Position numbers and translations under genes: made by a program. This document shows positions 12,255 to 23,501 of a stretch of DNA of 64,000 nt, piece by piece (position 1 is the stretch's first letter; the number at the start of each line of letters is the position of its first letter). This DNA comes from Salvia splendens (Eukaryota; Streptophyta; Magnoliopsida; Lamiales; Lamiaceae): the NCBI RefSeq assembly GCF_004379255.2, contig NC_056046.1, positions 15,128,001 through 15,192,000 of the forward strand. The letters run 5' to 3'. The notes under the pieces are model-generated. The model made no database searches and was not told the DNA's origin. It worked only from the letters and a program-made list of their open reading frames with translations.

Positions 12255-12621
12255 GGGTAGTGCCGCCGGATGAGTAGTCGTCCACAAGGTAATTTTAGCT
12301 TTTAATTATGTAATTTTTAATTTTTAGGAGTTTAATTATGTAATTTTTAATTTTTAGTATTTTAATTATGTAATTTTTAATTTTTAGGATTTTAATTATG
12401 TCTTTTTAATTTTATTTGTAATTTGTAATATTTATTGTGGTTTTTTAATGAATTTTAATATTATGGAAATGTTTTTGTTTAATTGAATTTTAAATTGAAT
12501 TGTGCTCGTCCTTTCAGAAGAGCACAGTTGTGGGTGTTGTGCTCTTGCCAGAGAGCAGGCAGAAAAAGTGGGGTCGGGCCTACAACCGTGCTCGCTGGCA
12601 AGAGCACGGTTGTGGATGCTC
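12255..12621 (+). repeat. 3' subterminal region of Harbinger A
   Basis: Contains several repeats of TTTAATTATGTAATTTTTAA, then a GC-richer end with AGAGCACAGTTGTGGGTGTT and GCTCGCTGGCAAGAGCACGG. The same arrangement, reversed, is at 56570-56800 in element E, so A and E belong to one family. Confidence 0.65.
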
Positions 12622-13199
12622 TTAGTTTTACTGGCCCCAAAATTAGATGTTGTTTGATTTTAATTTATTAATTGTTTGTGTTACGGTACAAACAATTACT
12701 TAAAACAATCGCATTTGATTGTTTTAGTTATAAAGTAGTAATTAATTAAATAATGACTAAGATTTTGATGTCAATTATTCTAAAAGAACTAATTAAAGCA
12801 TTAACTCGTTAAAGTGAGCTCTAATGTGTAGATTATTTTTATTTGGAATGTAGAGGTTATTTGTATACTTGAAATACATGCGAATAGTTAATCGGCCCAA
12901 AGGAAGATTGTTATTTGGCCGTGTTTCTTGTGTACTTTGTGGTATAATATGAGATTATCCTTAAGTCATTGTGGACACTAAGTCGACCCAAAGGAAGACT
13001 TATTGTTTGACAGGAAATGATTATCTATATTTGATTACTACGTATTAAGATGTCACTTGCGAGTTATTATTTTATCTAAAGATGAAATTTTAATGCTATA
13101 CCGACATCTTGAAATGAGAATTGTCATTATTTAATTTATTTACTTACTATTTACGTGAGCTAATTATTGTCCTACTGTTACATTTGTTCTTTGCTAGCT

Positions 13200-14016
13200 C
13201 AAGAATCTGCTATTGGTTTTCTAAATTCCATTCATGTGCTAAAAGACAATACCTATGCATCATGGAGAAGCAAGGTATTGATTGGTTTGGGATTGCAAAT
13301 TTAGACTATACACTTCGGATGGAGCAACCCGCCCCTCTTACTGATGAAAGTTCCGATGAGGATAAACGGAATTTTGAGAGGTGGGAACACTCCAATCGCA
13401 TGAGTCTTATGATTATGCAACATGCCATCCCTGAAAACTTTCGCCGTACTGTCCCGAAAGAAGCAACTGCTAAGGATTTCCTCGAGACCATTGATATGAA
13501 TTTCGCAAGCAATGAAAAGGCCGAAACGGCATTGATGCACAAACTTGTGACTATGAGGTATAATGGCCGAGGGGAAATTCGGCGCACATTATGGAAATGT
13601 CAAACACTGCTTCAAAGCTTACGACTCTTAATTTGACGATCAGTGATGATCAACTAGTGCATTTGGTTATGATATCTCTTCCTCATTAATTTGATCACTT
13701 CAAAGTTAGTTACAATACTGTGAATGATAAATGGTCATTGAATGAGTTGATTTCTGATTGTGTTCAAGAGGAAGAGAGGTTGAAGCAAAGTAAGACATGA
13801 AGTGTTCACTTAGCAACAAGCTATAGGGGTAAACGAGGAAGGGGCAAGGGAAAGAGGGTTCTTTCCGAGTTCGCTAAGGGGAAGAGGATTCTTCCCGATT
13901 CCTCTAGAAATGTTGCAGGTCCATCTGCAAAACAGTTTAAGAAGGAAACATCAGGTTCAGTTTGCTTCTTTTGCAAGAAAGATGGACACAAGAAGAATGA
14001 TTGTGAAGAATATCAC
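13200..14016 (+). pseudogene. Copia gag
   Basis: Gag forms the particle and binds RNA. The start (SAIGFLNSIHVLKDNTYASW) lies in one frame from about 13200, then the frame shifts to give ANLDYTLRMEQPAPLTDES and a UBN2-type gag region to about 13590. After that, stops are seen (for example after SLPH near 13690 and after KQSKT at 13798). The zinc knuckle CFFCKKDGHKKNDC (CX2CX4HX4C) is intact at 13963-14004. Confidence 0.8.
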
Positions 14017-14019
14017 GCT

Positions 14020-17000
14020 TTGCGCGTGAAGAAGGGTACATGTTTCACTTATGTTTGTTCAGAAGTTAATTTAGCTTCTGTACTTGGACATACTTGGTGG
14101 TTAGATTCTGGTGTTACTTTTCACATACGTGTGTCCATGCAGGGTTGCCTCCAGTACCGAAAGTCCATTGATGCTGAAAGGTTCATCTATGTGGGCGATG
14201 GCAAACAAGTTGAAGTGGAGGCAATAGACACATTTAGATTATTACTAAAAACTGGTTATTATTTGGATTTAGAACAGACATTTGTTGTACCGTCGTTAGG
14301 ACGAAATTTAATTTCTATTTCTGTATTGGACAAATTCGGTTATACTTGTTCATTTAGAAATAGTAAATTTAGTCTTTATCTAAATTCAACTTTGGTTAGC
14401 ACCGGTTCTCTTTCTTATGGTGATAATCTTTATTTGCTTAATACCATTACTTCATTTAATGAAGCCCTGCATGTGAACTCACAAGGTACAAAGCGTAAAT
14501 TAATGAGTGAGAATTCTGCTACAATTTGGCACAAATGTTTAGGTCATTTCTCCAAATGGAGAATAGAAAGACTTGTATCAGATGGAATTCTTACCATTCC
14601 CAATATGGCAGACTTTCAAGTCTGTGTTGAGTGCATTAAGGGGAAACAAACAAATATTAGGAGATTTGAAGCCAATCGGACTACAGACGTCTTAGAACTT
14701 ATCCATACAAATATCCGTGGACCGTTCCCTACTGCTTCTTGGAATGGTCAACGATATTTTATTACGTTCATAGACGATTATTCCAGATATGGTTATTTAT
14801 ATCTAATAAGTGAAAATCTCAAGCACTGGATACGTGCAAGAGTTATAAGGCCGAGGTTGAAAATCAACTTGGCAAAAGAATTAAGAACGTCAGATATGAC
14901 CGTGGTGGAGAATACTATGGTAGATATGATGTCTCAGGTGAACAACGTCCAGGACCCTTTGCCAGATTTCTTGAGGAATATGGAATCGTTCCCCAGTACA
15001 CAATGCCCAGTAGTCCTACCATGAATGGTGTTGCTGAAAGATGAAATAAAACCCTCAAGGATATGGTTAGAAGCATGATTAGTCATTCTACTTTGCCATA
15101 ATCCCTTTGGGGAGAGGCACTTAAGACCGCAACATACATCCTAAACCGTGTACCTACTAAAGCAACTGTCGTAACCCCTTATGAATTATGGACGGGCAAA
15201 AAGCCCAGCTTAGGTCATTTACATGTTTGGGTTGTAAAGCAGAAGCTCGGCCTTATAGGCCACACGAGCATAAATTAGACTCTAAAACGATAAGTTGTTA
15301 CTTTGTAGGTTATCCTGAGCGGTCAAGGGGTTTCAAGTTCTATGATCCCACAACTAGATCATTTTTCGAGACGAATAATACAAGGTTCTTTAAGGAAGTT
15401 GAGTTTGGGGGGAAGATGGTATGAAGAATGTTGTCTTTGAAGAGGAAGTAATTTCACTTCCCTTCATTCCAGAACAAGACGACACTCTTGTAATTCATGT
15501 TCCGCCTCCCGAACAACAACATGAAGAACAACCTCAACCTCATCAAGAACATGACGAAGTAGTGCCACTAGGAAGATCCACTAGAGTGAGGAGACCTGCA
15601 ATATTTACACATGAATTTATTGTATATCTCCAAGAGCATGAGGTAGACATTGGAGTGATGGAAGATACCCAATCACTTTCCGTCAAGCCATTGAAAGCTC
15701 TAATGCTAAAAAAGTGGATCGATGTCATGATTGAAGAGATTAAATCTATGCAAAGCAATGACGTTTGGGATCTTGTCCCATTGCCTGAAGGTGCAAAACC
15801 CATTGGTTGCAAGTGGATTTTTAAGACCAAACGGGATTCGCAAGGCAATGTGGAAAGATTTAAGGCTCGACTTGTAGCAAAAGGCTTTACTCAAAAAGAA
15901 GACATCAATTTTACTGAGTCTTTCTCTCCACTTTCAAAGAAAGACTCATTCCGAATAATCATGGCACTAGTGGCTCATTTTAATTTAGAGCTACATCAGA
16001 TGGATGTAAAGACAACGTTTCTTAATGGCGACATTACAGAAACGATTTATATGGTGCAACCTGAAAACTTTGTGTCTGGTGACCCAAAAAAGATGGTATG
16101 CAAACTTAAGAAATCTATCTATGGTCTTAAACAAGCGTCTCGTCAGTGGTATGTAAAATTTCATCAAATTGTCGTCTCATTTGGTTTTGAGACAAATCCA
16201 GTTGATGAATGCATATACTATAAGTTTAGTGGGAGCAAATTCATTTTCCTGGTTCTATATGTCGACAATATTCTACTTGCTTGCAATGATGTAGATTTAT
16301 TATATGACACCAAGAAATTTCTTTCAATAAAATTCGAAATGAAAGACCTTGGTGATGCTTCTTTTGTATTAGGGATCCAAATACATCGAGATCGTTCCTT
16401 AGGTGTACTTGGATTATCACAAAAGAGCTACATCGATAAAGTATTGGCAAGATTTGATATGAAGGATTGTAGACCAGGAGATACCTCTGTGGCTAAAGGT
16501 GATAAATTCAGTTTAAATCAATGCCCCAAAAATGAGCTTGCAAGAAAGGAAATGGAATTACTTCCCTATACATCGACTGTGGGAAGTCTTATGTATGCAC
16601 AAGTATGCACGCTTCCGGATATTGCGTTCATAGTAGGCATGCTAGGCAGATATTTGAGTTATCCCGGTATGGATCATTGGAAAGCAGTCAAACGTGTTTT
16701 GCGGTATCTGTACAGAACAAATGATTATATGCTCACTTATAGGAAATTGGATCAGCTTGAGATCATTGGGTATTCTGATTCGGATTTCGCGGGATGCCAA
16801 GACAGTCTTAGATCCACGTCAGGTTATGTTTTCATGCTAGCCGGAGGGGCTATATCCTCGAAAAGTGTTAAACAAACATTGATAGCCACCTCTACAATGG
16901 AAGCAGAATTCATAGCTTGTTTTGAGGCATCACAGCAAGGAGTATGGCTGCGAAACTTTATTGAAGGACTACAAATTATGGATAGTATTGAAAGACCACT

Positions 17001-17262
17001 CAAGTTATATTGTGACAATAAGTCCGCAGTCATGTACTCCAACAACAACAGGAGCTCGTCGAAGTCTAAACACATTGATATCAAGTTATTGCTGTTAAGG
17101 ATAGAATTCAGAGTAAACAATTGCAAATTGAACACTTAGATTTGACTTCCATGCTTGCGGATCCTTTTACTAAAGGTTTACCGCCTTCGGTCTTTCATGA
17201 GCATGTATTTCACATGGGTGTTCGACCTTGTGATACTTTGGTTCAGTTATGTTCCTCTATGT
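14020..17262 (+). pseudogene. Copia pol (protease, integrase, RT, RNase H)
   Basis: Protease has the catalytic DSG at 14104-14112. The integrase zinc finger reads HKCLGHFSKWRIERL and CVECIKGKQTN (about 14530-14650), followed by the core (FITFIDDYSRYGYLYL). A deletion/frameshift breaks the core after 14815, and other frames carry the remainder to 15420. RT and RNase H are open from 15421 to 17139 with KARLVAKGFTQ, FLNGDI, then YVDN at 16258-16269, where almost all Copia elements have YVDD. RNase H region ends with KSKHIDIK; a last frameshift near 17090 moves the C-terminus (ADPFTKGLPP) to another frame, ending at 17262. Confidence 0.85.
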
Positions 17263-17620
17263 AATAATATTGAATTTCAATTATATTAAGTACACATTTT
17301 AGTTACTTTGGTTTTAGTTACTTCGAATTATGCTTTGGTATTTTCTGATCTCACTATAGTTTCAGATGACCAGTTGAAAATAGACATGCAAAAGATCACA
17401 TAGCATGTAATTTTCATGCTGCACACTCATATTTTGATATGTGTTGCTGGATGTGTTGATATTTGTGATAACTGATGAGTTTAGTCATGCATACGTGTTG
17501 TGACTTAAACTTCTTTGGTTCTATATTAACATGTTTAGTAGACCGGATCGGTAACATGATTAATAAATAGTAAGCTCACAACTTTAGTAATGTACAATCA
17601 TTTGGTGACTTTTATGTTGG

Positions 17621-17634
17621 CCCAAGAAGGAGAT
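17621..17634 (+). other. Copia polypurine tract
   Basis: AAGAAGGAGAT directly before the 3' LTR start. It primes plus-strand DNA synthesis in LTR elements. Confidence 0.6.
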
Positions 17635-18072
17635 TGTTGGAACATTTTAATATGGTCCAACATAATAGTCTAAAGATTGTATAATATTTATGACTATTTA
17701 TTGATTGACCCGATTACGTGATCTACTAAGGTTATATAACTTGTAGGGTCAAACGATTATCTATAAAAGTATGATGACTATTGTGCAGATACTACTCTGG
17801 ATAACTTTAATTTTGTTATGGGTGAAATTAAAGTTATAATAAAGTTAGATATTTGTTTTCTAAATACATGATTATGTTCCCCAAGTGCAACACATAAATA
17901 GGTCAATAGATTCTCATTCTTATTAATCAGACGTATTACTACTTCATGCGTTGTCACTTGGAAGGCTAATTTCCATACTTCAGAATCAAGCCTCCGCTTT
18001 ATGTTTATCAATCTTATTCAACATGTATGATTTATTTGATGAATTATGTGAATCATTAATTTGATTCCAACA
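17635..18072 (+). repeat. Copia 3' LTR
   Basis: TGTTGGAACATTTT to TTCCAACA, 438 bp, clearly the same LTR as 6022-6588. It differs at many positions and lacks the internal duplication, which indicates an old insertion. Confidence 0.8.
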
Positions 18073-18296
18073 ATTGGTATCAGAGCCAATACATGTTGAA
18101 ATGAATTGATAATTTGTTGATTTATAATTCTGTGTTGGATTCGGTTTATGAAAATTATGTATTCAAATTCTTGAAGAATTTTCGAACGAAATTTTTGAAG
18201 GCTGTTGAATTCATTCACAAGTTTTTTTTCAACTAATAGTTGATTGTTTATGTACGCACCGATATGTGATTGGTTTATGGATTAAGAATTCACATT
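18073..18296 (+). mobile_element. Second Copia primer site and leader after the 3' LTR
   Basis: The LTR is followed by TTGGTATCAGAGCC and by about 220 bp that closely match 6590-6800. A 3' LTR should be followed by host DNA, so this is the start of a second, truncated element that shares the LTR. Confidence 0.75.
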
Positions 18297-18299
18297 TGA

Positions 18300-18605
18300 A
18301 AGCAGTTGAATTAGGGGTACAGTTTTCTTGATTTAATTCAAGTTTAAATCTCGTCAGAAACCTGTTCAATTAGGGTTACGGTTTTTCTTGATTTTGAACT
18401 CAAGTTTAAATCTCGTCGGATACCTGTTGAGTTAGGGTTACGATTTTCCCTGATTTTTAATTCCATGTTTAATCTCGTCAGGTACCCGTTGAAGTTGATG
18501 TAGGGATACGTTTTTTCTTGATTTTGATTTCAAGTTTAATCTCGTCAGGTACCTGGGTCGGGTTACGTTTCTTCTTCATATTGATTCGAGTTTTAATCTT
18601 GTTGA
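18300..18605 (+). repeat. Minisatellite of about 62 bp, five units
   Basis: Units begin near 18305, 18364, 18427, 18489 and 18550. Each has a TAGGGTTACG-like block, a TTTTTCTTGATTTT-like block, then CAAGTTTAAATCTCGTCAG. It sits directly before the ABCE-like start codon, so it probably forms part of its 5' leader or promoter. Confidence 0.7.
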
Positions 18606-18615
18606 ATAGAGAGCG

Positions 18616-20495
18616 ATGTCGGATCAGAAACGGCCGCGACTTGGCTTCGGCGGTACAGTAGTCCATTGCTATGGCCCTAACTCCTTTAAATTGCTAAGGT
18701 TTGTTTGTTGAAGCTCAATTTCATAGGCAACTCACTTACTTTCTAACTTATCCAACATTTTCACAGTTTACCTGCACCTAAACCTGGGCAAGTTATGGGC
18801 CTTGTGGGAAGTAATGGCATTGGAAAATCTACTGCCCTTCGACTTTTGTCTGGGGTGTTGAAACCTAACTTGGGACGCTTTGATGTAACTTCTTTACCTA
18901 TTCAAATTTTCCTTTGGAGTTCAACCTAAAATGTTCCTTGACTTTTTCATCCCTCTATATATTTTTTGGCAGAATCCTCCCGACTGGCAAGAAATTTTGG
19001 ATCATTTTAAAGGAACTAAGCTGAAAAATTACTTCACCCGTATTGTTGTGGATAATCTAAAGGTGCTAGCTCATGTTTCTTTCATAATTTTGCTTCTTAA
19101 TTCTTATTCATTCTTGCAATTCTTATCATTATATTTTGTCTTGATTTCAGCTATAGATTGCATGGCTTTGATATCACATTCCTTCGATATAACTGTTATA
19201 CAAGCAATACATATTGCTGAGATTCTTCTGATTGTTGGATGTTTAGATCATGCCAACTCCTATAGTTGAGTTTAATATCATATTCAAGTTTAACATCTCT
19301 AAATTCTTTTTATTGGTGTTAAAAGATTTGGTCTAGATATCATAAGCTTGTACTATTTGAAATTATATATTCACCTACTACATAATTAATAAATGCGATA
19401 ATAGCCCGACCACCTGCTACTTACTTAATCTGTCCTATTCTATTTTTTTTGTCAACAATTGTTATTTCCATGACTTCATGTTACATCTCTTTGTGATGCA
19501 TTTATTCTCAGGTAATCTCTAAGCCTCAGTGCATCTACAATCTCAATAGAGATTATTATATAGCCACGGTTGGGCAAATTCTATCTCGGGCAGATGCGAG
19601 AGAGATGAATCAACAACTAGCTGTTGACCTTGGATTGATTCATATTATGGACCGTGAGTTGGGATTTTTATCTACTGGAGAACTTCAGAGGGTTGCAATA
19701 ACACATGCTGCTCTATGTAATGCAGATATCTATTTGTTTGATGAGCCGTCAACTTGTCTTGATATTAAACAAAGATTAAAAGCTGCCCAATTTATCAGAT
19801 CCTTGGTTCGACCGAATAAGTCAGTGATGTTCATTTTTTCTGTTGACTTTCCAAGTACGAAAAATTACACGTTATTTGTGACTTAATCACCTTTGTTTTC
19901 AGCTATGTGGTTGTGGTAGAGCATGACCTTATTGTGCTTGAATATTTGTCGGACATCATATGCTGCTGTTTTGGGAATCCTGGTATAAATGGGGCAGTTA
20001 CTCTTCCATACTCTTTCAAAGAAGGAATTGATATTTTCCTTACTGGATTTGTGCCCGAAAAGTATAGGTTTAGACATGAATCTCTTAAATTTAAGGCAAG
20101 TCTTATTTAATTGCTGCTAACATGTAGGATTTGGGCAACTGAGATGCTAATTCCATAAAATGTCGCAGGCTGAAGAGATTCGACGTGTAAGTGGTGAGCA
20201 AGTTGAAACAGGTGCAAGGCACAAGTATCCAAGCGTGACAGTCACTCACGGAAAAAGATTCAGGCTCAAGGTCATGGAGGGTGAATTCAGTGATTCGGGA
20301 ATTATTGTGCTGCTTGAAAAAAAAGTTCCATAGTGGTTAACCAAAAACCCATTTTTTTTGGTATTGTAGCACCTGGATATGATCACAATCAGAAGGGACC
20401 CCACAAATTCGCTGCCTAGAATCGTCGACAAGATTGAGTCGATTGAGGATCAGGATCAAAAGTCCGCTGGATCTCACTATTATATGGATGACTAA
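18616..20495 (+). CDS. Truncated ABCE (RNase L inhibitor/Rli1)-like protein
   Basis: ABCE proteins split ribosomes after termination; the full protein has two 4Fe-4S clusters and two ATPase domains, about 600 residues. Exons here: 18616-18698, 18767-18884, 18973-19062, 19512-19819, 19903-20095, 20169-20324 and 20370-20495. All junctions stay in phase, giving about 356 residues; if the last intron is kept, translation stops at TAG 20331-20333 after 318 residues. ATPase domain 1 is present: Walker [10 protein letters not shown], signature LSTGELQR (usually LSGGELQR), Walker B IYLFDEPS and H-loop VVVEHD. The iron-sulphur domain is missing; a short [11 protein letters not shown] leader replaces it. 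ATPase domain 2 is deleted, and the tail [11 protein letters not shown] to [10 protein letters not shown] follows. Intron 5 has a GC donor (AAG|GCAAGT). It could be an expressed half-protein or a young pseudogene. Confidence 0.7.
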
Positions 20496-20567
20496 CGTGC
20501 AGCGATATGCTTCCCGGCTACCACATTTTCTAGCACCTGGATGTCAATAGAATGGTGCTGGGCATGC

Positions 20568-20756
20568 ATGCATGTTTGGTTAAATGGTTTGTAGTTAATA
20601 TTCGAATGCTTTTAAGTTAGTGTTAACAGAGTAGTGTGCATGTTTGGTAGAATGATTATTTAGTAGTTAATATTCAACTGCTTTAGTAGTATTATACTCC
20701 TACTAATATTGCATGTGTGTTTTGGAGAAGTTATTTTCTCGATTCCAAACACTGCA
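20568..20756. repeat. Possible small MITE
   Basis: GCATGTTTGG near 20570 and CCAAACACTGC near 20746 could be degenerate terminal repeats. GCATGTTTGGT and AGTTAATATTC occur twice inside. Weak evidence. Confidence 0.25.
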
Positions 20757-23501
20757 CAAGCTTATTATAAATGGCACAAGATGATAATAGTGCACTTTGA
20801 CACATCCTATTCATAGCGCTTCATTTTTCCTAGTGGATTCCTTCTCTCCACACACTCGCAAATCTTTCATAAACAGGCATTGCTATTTCCCAGTACATTT
20901 AAGCTCAATCTTTTACTACTCCTTAAATGATACGATTAAAATGCACATCAACTCTCAGAAACAAGACAAAGGAAAAAAAGAAGAAACAAAACCATGATTG
21001 GAGAACATTGTATTTTGTGATGATTTATGAGTAATTACTTTTTTTGTTTAATTCGTTATCGTGAGATATTTTTAACTCCTATAATTTGACATTGGTAAAT
21101 ATTATATTTTGTGATAATTGTTTTATGTTTATTGTGTTTCCATATTAGTTTGTATTTATTATATATATTTTTTGCTTATAATTTTATTATAATGATATCA
21201 AATTTCACTTAGTTAATTTATATCCAAATGTTTAATAATTGGCAACTTTTTTTTTGTGTGTTTAACAAACAAAGGTGCTACGGAGCCAGTGATGGTCACT
21301 ACTGAGGACACAAATTTGGACCTCAATTGAGATATGTTTCTCCACTTGATGAGAAAACTCATTTGCCGAGCTTTCATTCCCCAAATCTTATAGAAAATGG
21401 ACACACTGGCTATGGACTCCAAGAAGAAACACTTTTGAGTTCGTCTTGAACTTAAAATGAGGATTACACTAAGTTTTCCGGTTCAAACAAAGATAAATGT
21501 ATTGCTTTTCGCTTTTACAACTGCTCAAATCAAACATTGCTGGGCTTCAATCTATTGCCTTGCTACGAATATTTCCTTCGTGTTGTGCAGGAGGTGTCAC
21601 TGAAGATCCGTTCAGAATTTTTTTTTTGTTGTCACGGGTTTGGTTTTCTTATCATCTTGGGGAGGTTTCAAGTGTGGCATCCTTGTGTAGGATGTTGACG
21701 ATGAGCGAAAGACAATCCGAGTTCGTTAAATTCCATATTTAACGATGGGCTTTGTTTTGTTAGACATGATATGGAGTAATTGTGGTTTTGGGATTTTCAT
21801 TTTCTCTCTTATCGTCATTCTGCTTGCATTCTATAATGGTAATAATAACCTTCCAATAAAGATCAGAATGACGTTTTGGTAATTAAAAAAATATGTTGGC
21901 ATTAAAAATGAAGTTAATTCTATGGAAGACAGTAACAAGGGGTACAGTGATCCTGGTGAGTATTTTAGGTACCTATATTCTATGCAACACAAGCACTCAA
22001 GTTTACTTAATTATCCCTAATAATACAATGTTACTGCAAGAATACAACTAAAGTTATAGTAATACTTTGGGGTCGAACCACAAGGAGGCAAATATGATTG
22101 TTTAAAACTTTTAACCCACAAAAGTGTAACATAAAGATTTGATTCTTGGTTTTCAAAGACTATGTTTAACGTAAACAAACAACTAACCACAAATTCATTG
22201 ACTTCACAAATGGAAAGCCATGTCACTCCAAGTTCTTCATCAGATTGAATCATGAATAATCTTACACCAACGTAAAAAAACATAAATATTGGGATTATTA
22301 CAACAATCAAATCACATACACTAAACATGTATATAATGTGTAGTTCATAATTAGCTGAACACTTAACCTATGAACCAATCTTAAAATGAAATCCAAGTTG
22401 TTGCGGAAGTGCGGGATTATGATTCACTTAATATAATCTCCTACTCAATCCACTAGCGAATTATCTTCTGAACAAGTCAAATTAGCTAACACTCCAAACA
22501 ATTAAACACTCTCAATCTATGTTTAACAGACAATAGAAAATGAATTAAACAACGCTGCATTAATGGCGAAAAACATAATGTATAAACAACAAGCACATGT
22601 GTCATAAAATATGGATTCAATGGTGTAGAATAACTCAAACAAGCCTAATTTACAACTTGTAATCATGCTCTCGTGGAGTGAGACAAAGATTGGGGTCAAA
22701 TCGTCAGAATGTTGGCCGGAATTTCTTCCTCTCCTTTTTCCTATATTTTCCGTGTGTAAATTGCCCCATTTGAACAAGTTTTTCTCCCTTTTTAAACTGC
22801 TCAAAACGTCATTCTCAGCGACTCGCCGGGCGGGTTCTGGAAGGCGACTCGCTGAAATGGTTCTGAACTCTTTGAAATTTATGTTGGTTTCAGCGACTCG
22901 CCGAAACGGGTTGGCACTCCAAAATTGATTTCTGCCTTCTTCCTAGCTTCATTTTTACGCTTCATCCCACTTCCTACACAAGAAAAACATACTTTTTAAC
23001 TCATAGTATTAACAATTCAAAACAATAGAAATAAAGAAAGAACATTTGATTCACGTCACGTACCCCTAAAAATAAAGGGACAAATTTACTCCAATTTTTG
23101 TCCGACCCTAACAATTTTAGTGGTACAAAGCTAGGAAGGTCTTCTTTTACTCTACTAGTCTACCCTATCCAGGTTGAATTCCTATGTCCACATTGGTTTT
23201 TATACATATTATGCACATTTCACACTTTTTCATTCGCTTTATTTTGCTTCAGTTCTATGGATATTTCATTTTTTTCTTTCAATTATCTTGAATGCATGTA
23301 TCCTCAAATGCACATTTTACGATTCTCTTTTATAAGTTATGTAGTACATATTTTTAAAATTTTCTAATCCATTTGATTCATTCGTTTACTTTTCTATATA
23401 TTTTTTTAATTCTCTAATGTATTTGAATATCTGTTAACGTATTTTATTTTAAATTTCTATTTTTTAATTTTTTTAAATTTTAATGCATTGTAATCTAACT
23501 A
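20757..23501. other. Intergenic, no gene recognised
   Basis: Only short ORFs without family signatures. Part of 21880-23120 has the look of decayed LTR sequence (for example GGGGTCGAACCACAAGGAGG at about 22070, and CAGCGACTCGCCG repeated near 22820 and 22890), but no ends or domains were found. Confidence 0.4.

Larger units (their letters stand above)
7336..12621 (+). mobile_element. PIF/Harbinger element A, interrupted by an LTR-like insertion
   Basis: Left end GAGCATGCACAACGG and right end GTTGTGGATGCTC form terminal inverted repeats, and TTA flanks both sides (7333-7335, 12622-12624), the normal 3-bp Harbinger target duplication. The 5' subterminal part is GC-rich with several CTCGCTGGCACGG-like motifs, as in elements E and F. 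The interior keeps only the Myb-like ORF1; no transposase remains. The block 8864-12249 is a later insertion. Without it the element is about 1.9 kb. Confidence 0.8.
6022..18072 (+). mobile_element. Ty1/Copia LTR retrotransposon, with a nested Harbinger element
   Basis: The 5' LTR is at 6022-6588 and the 3' LTR at 17635-18072. The primer site TTGGTACGAGAGCC at 6590 is a mutated match to the initiator-Met type TGGTATCAGAGCC, and a purine-rich tract (AAGAAGGAGA) precedes the 3' LTR. Order is gag, protease, integrase, reverse transcriptase, RNase H, which defines Copia. The interior is interrupted at 7336-12621 by a Harbinger insertion. Coding parts have frameshifts and stops, so it cannot move on its own. 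Confidence 0.85.

Noticed and set aside
13301..13587. Minus-strand ORFs opposite gag
   Set aside because: Shadow frames of the Copia gag region.
18297..18610. Minisatellite as a CRISPR-like array
   Set aside because: Units are directly adjacent with no unique spacers, and the window is plant DNA.
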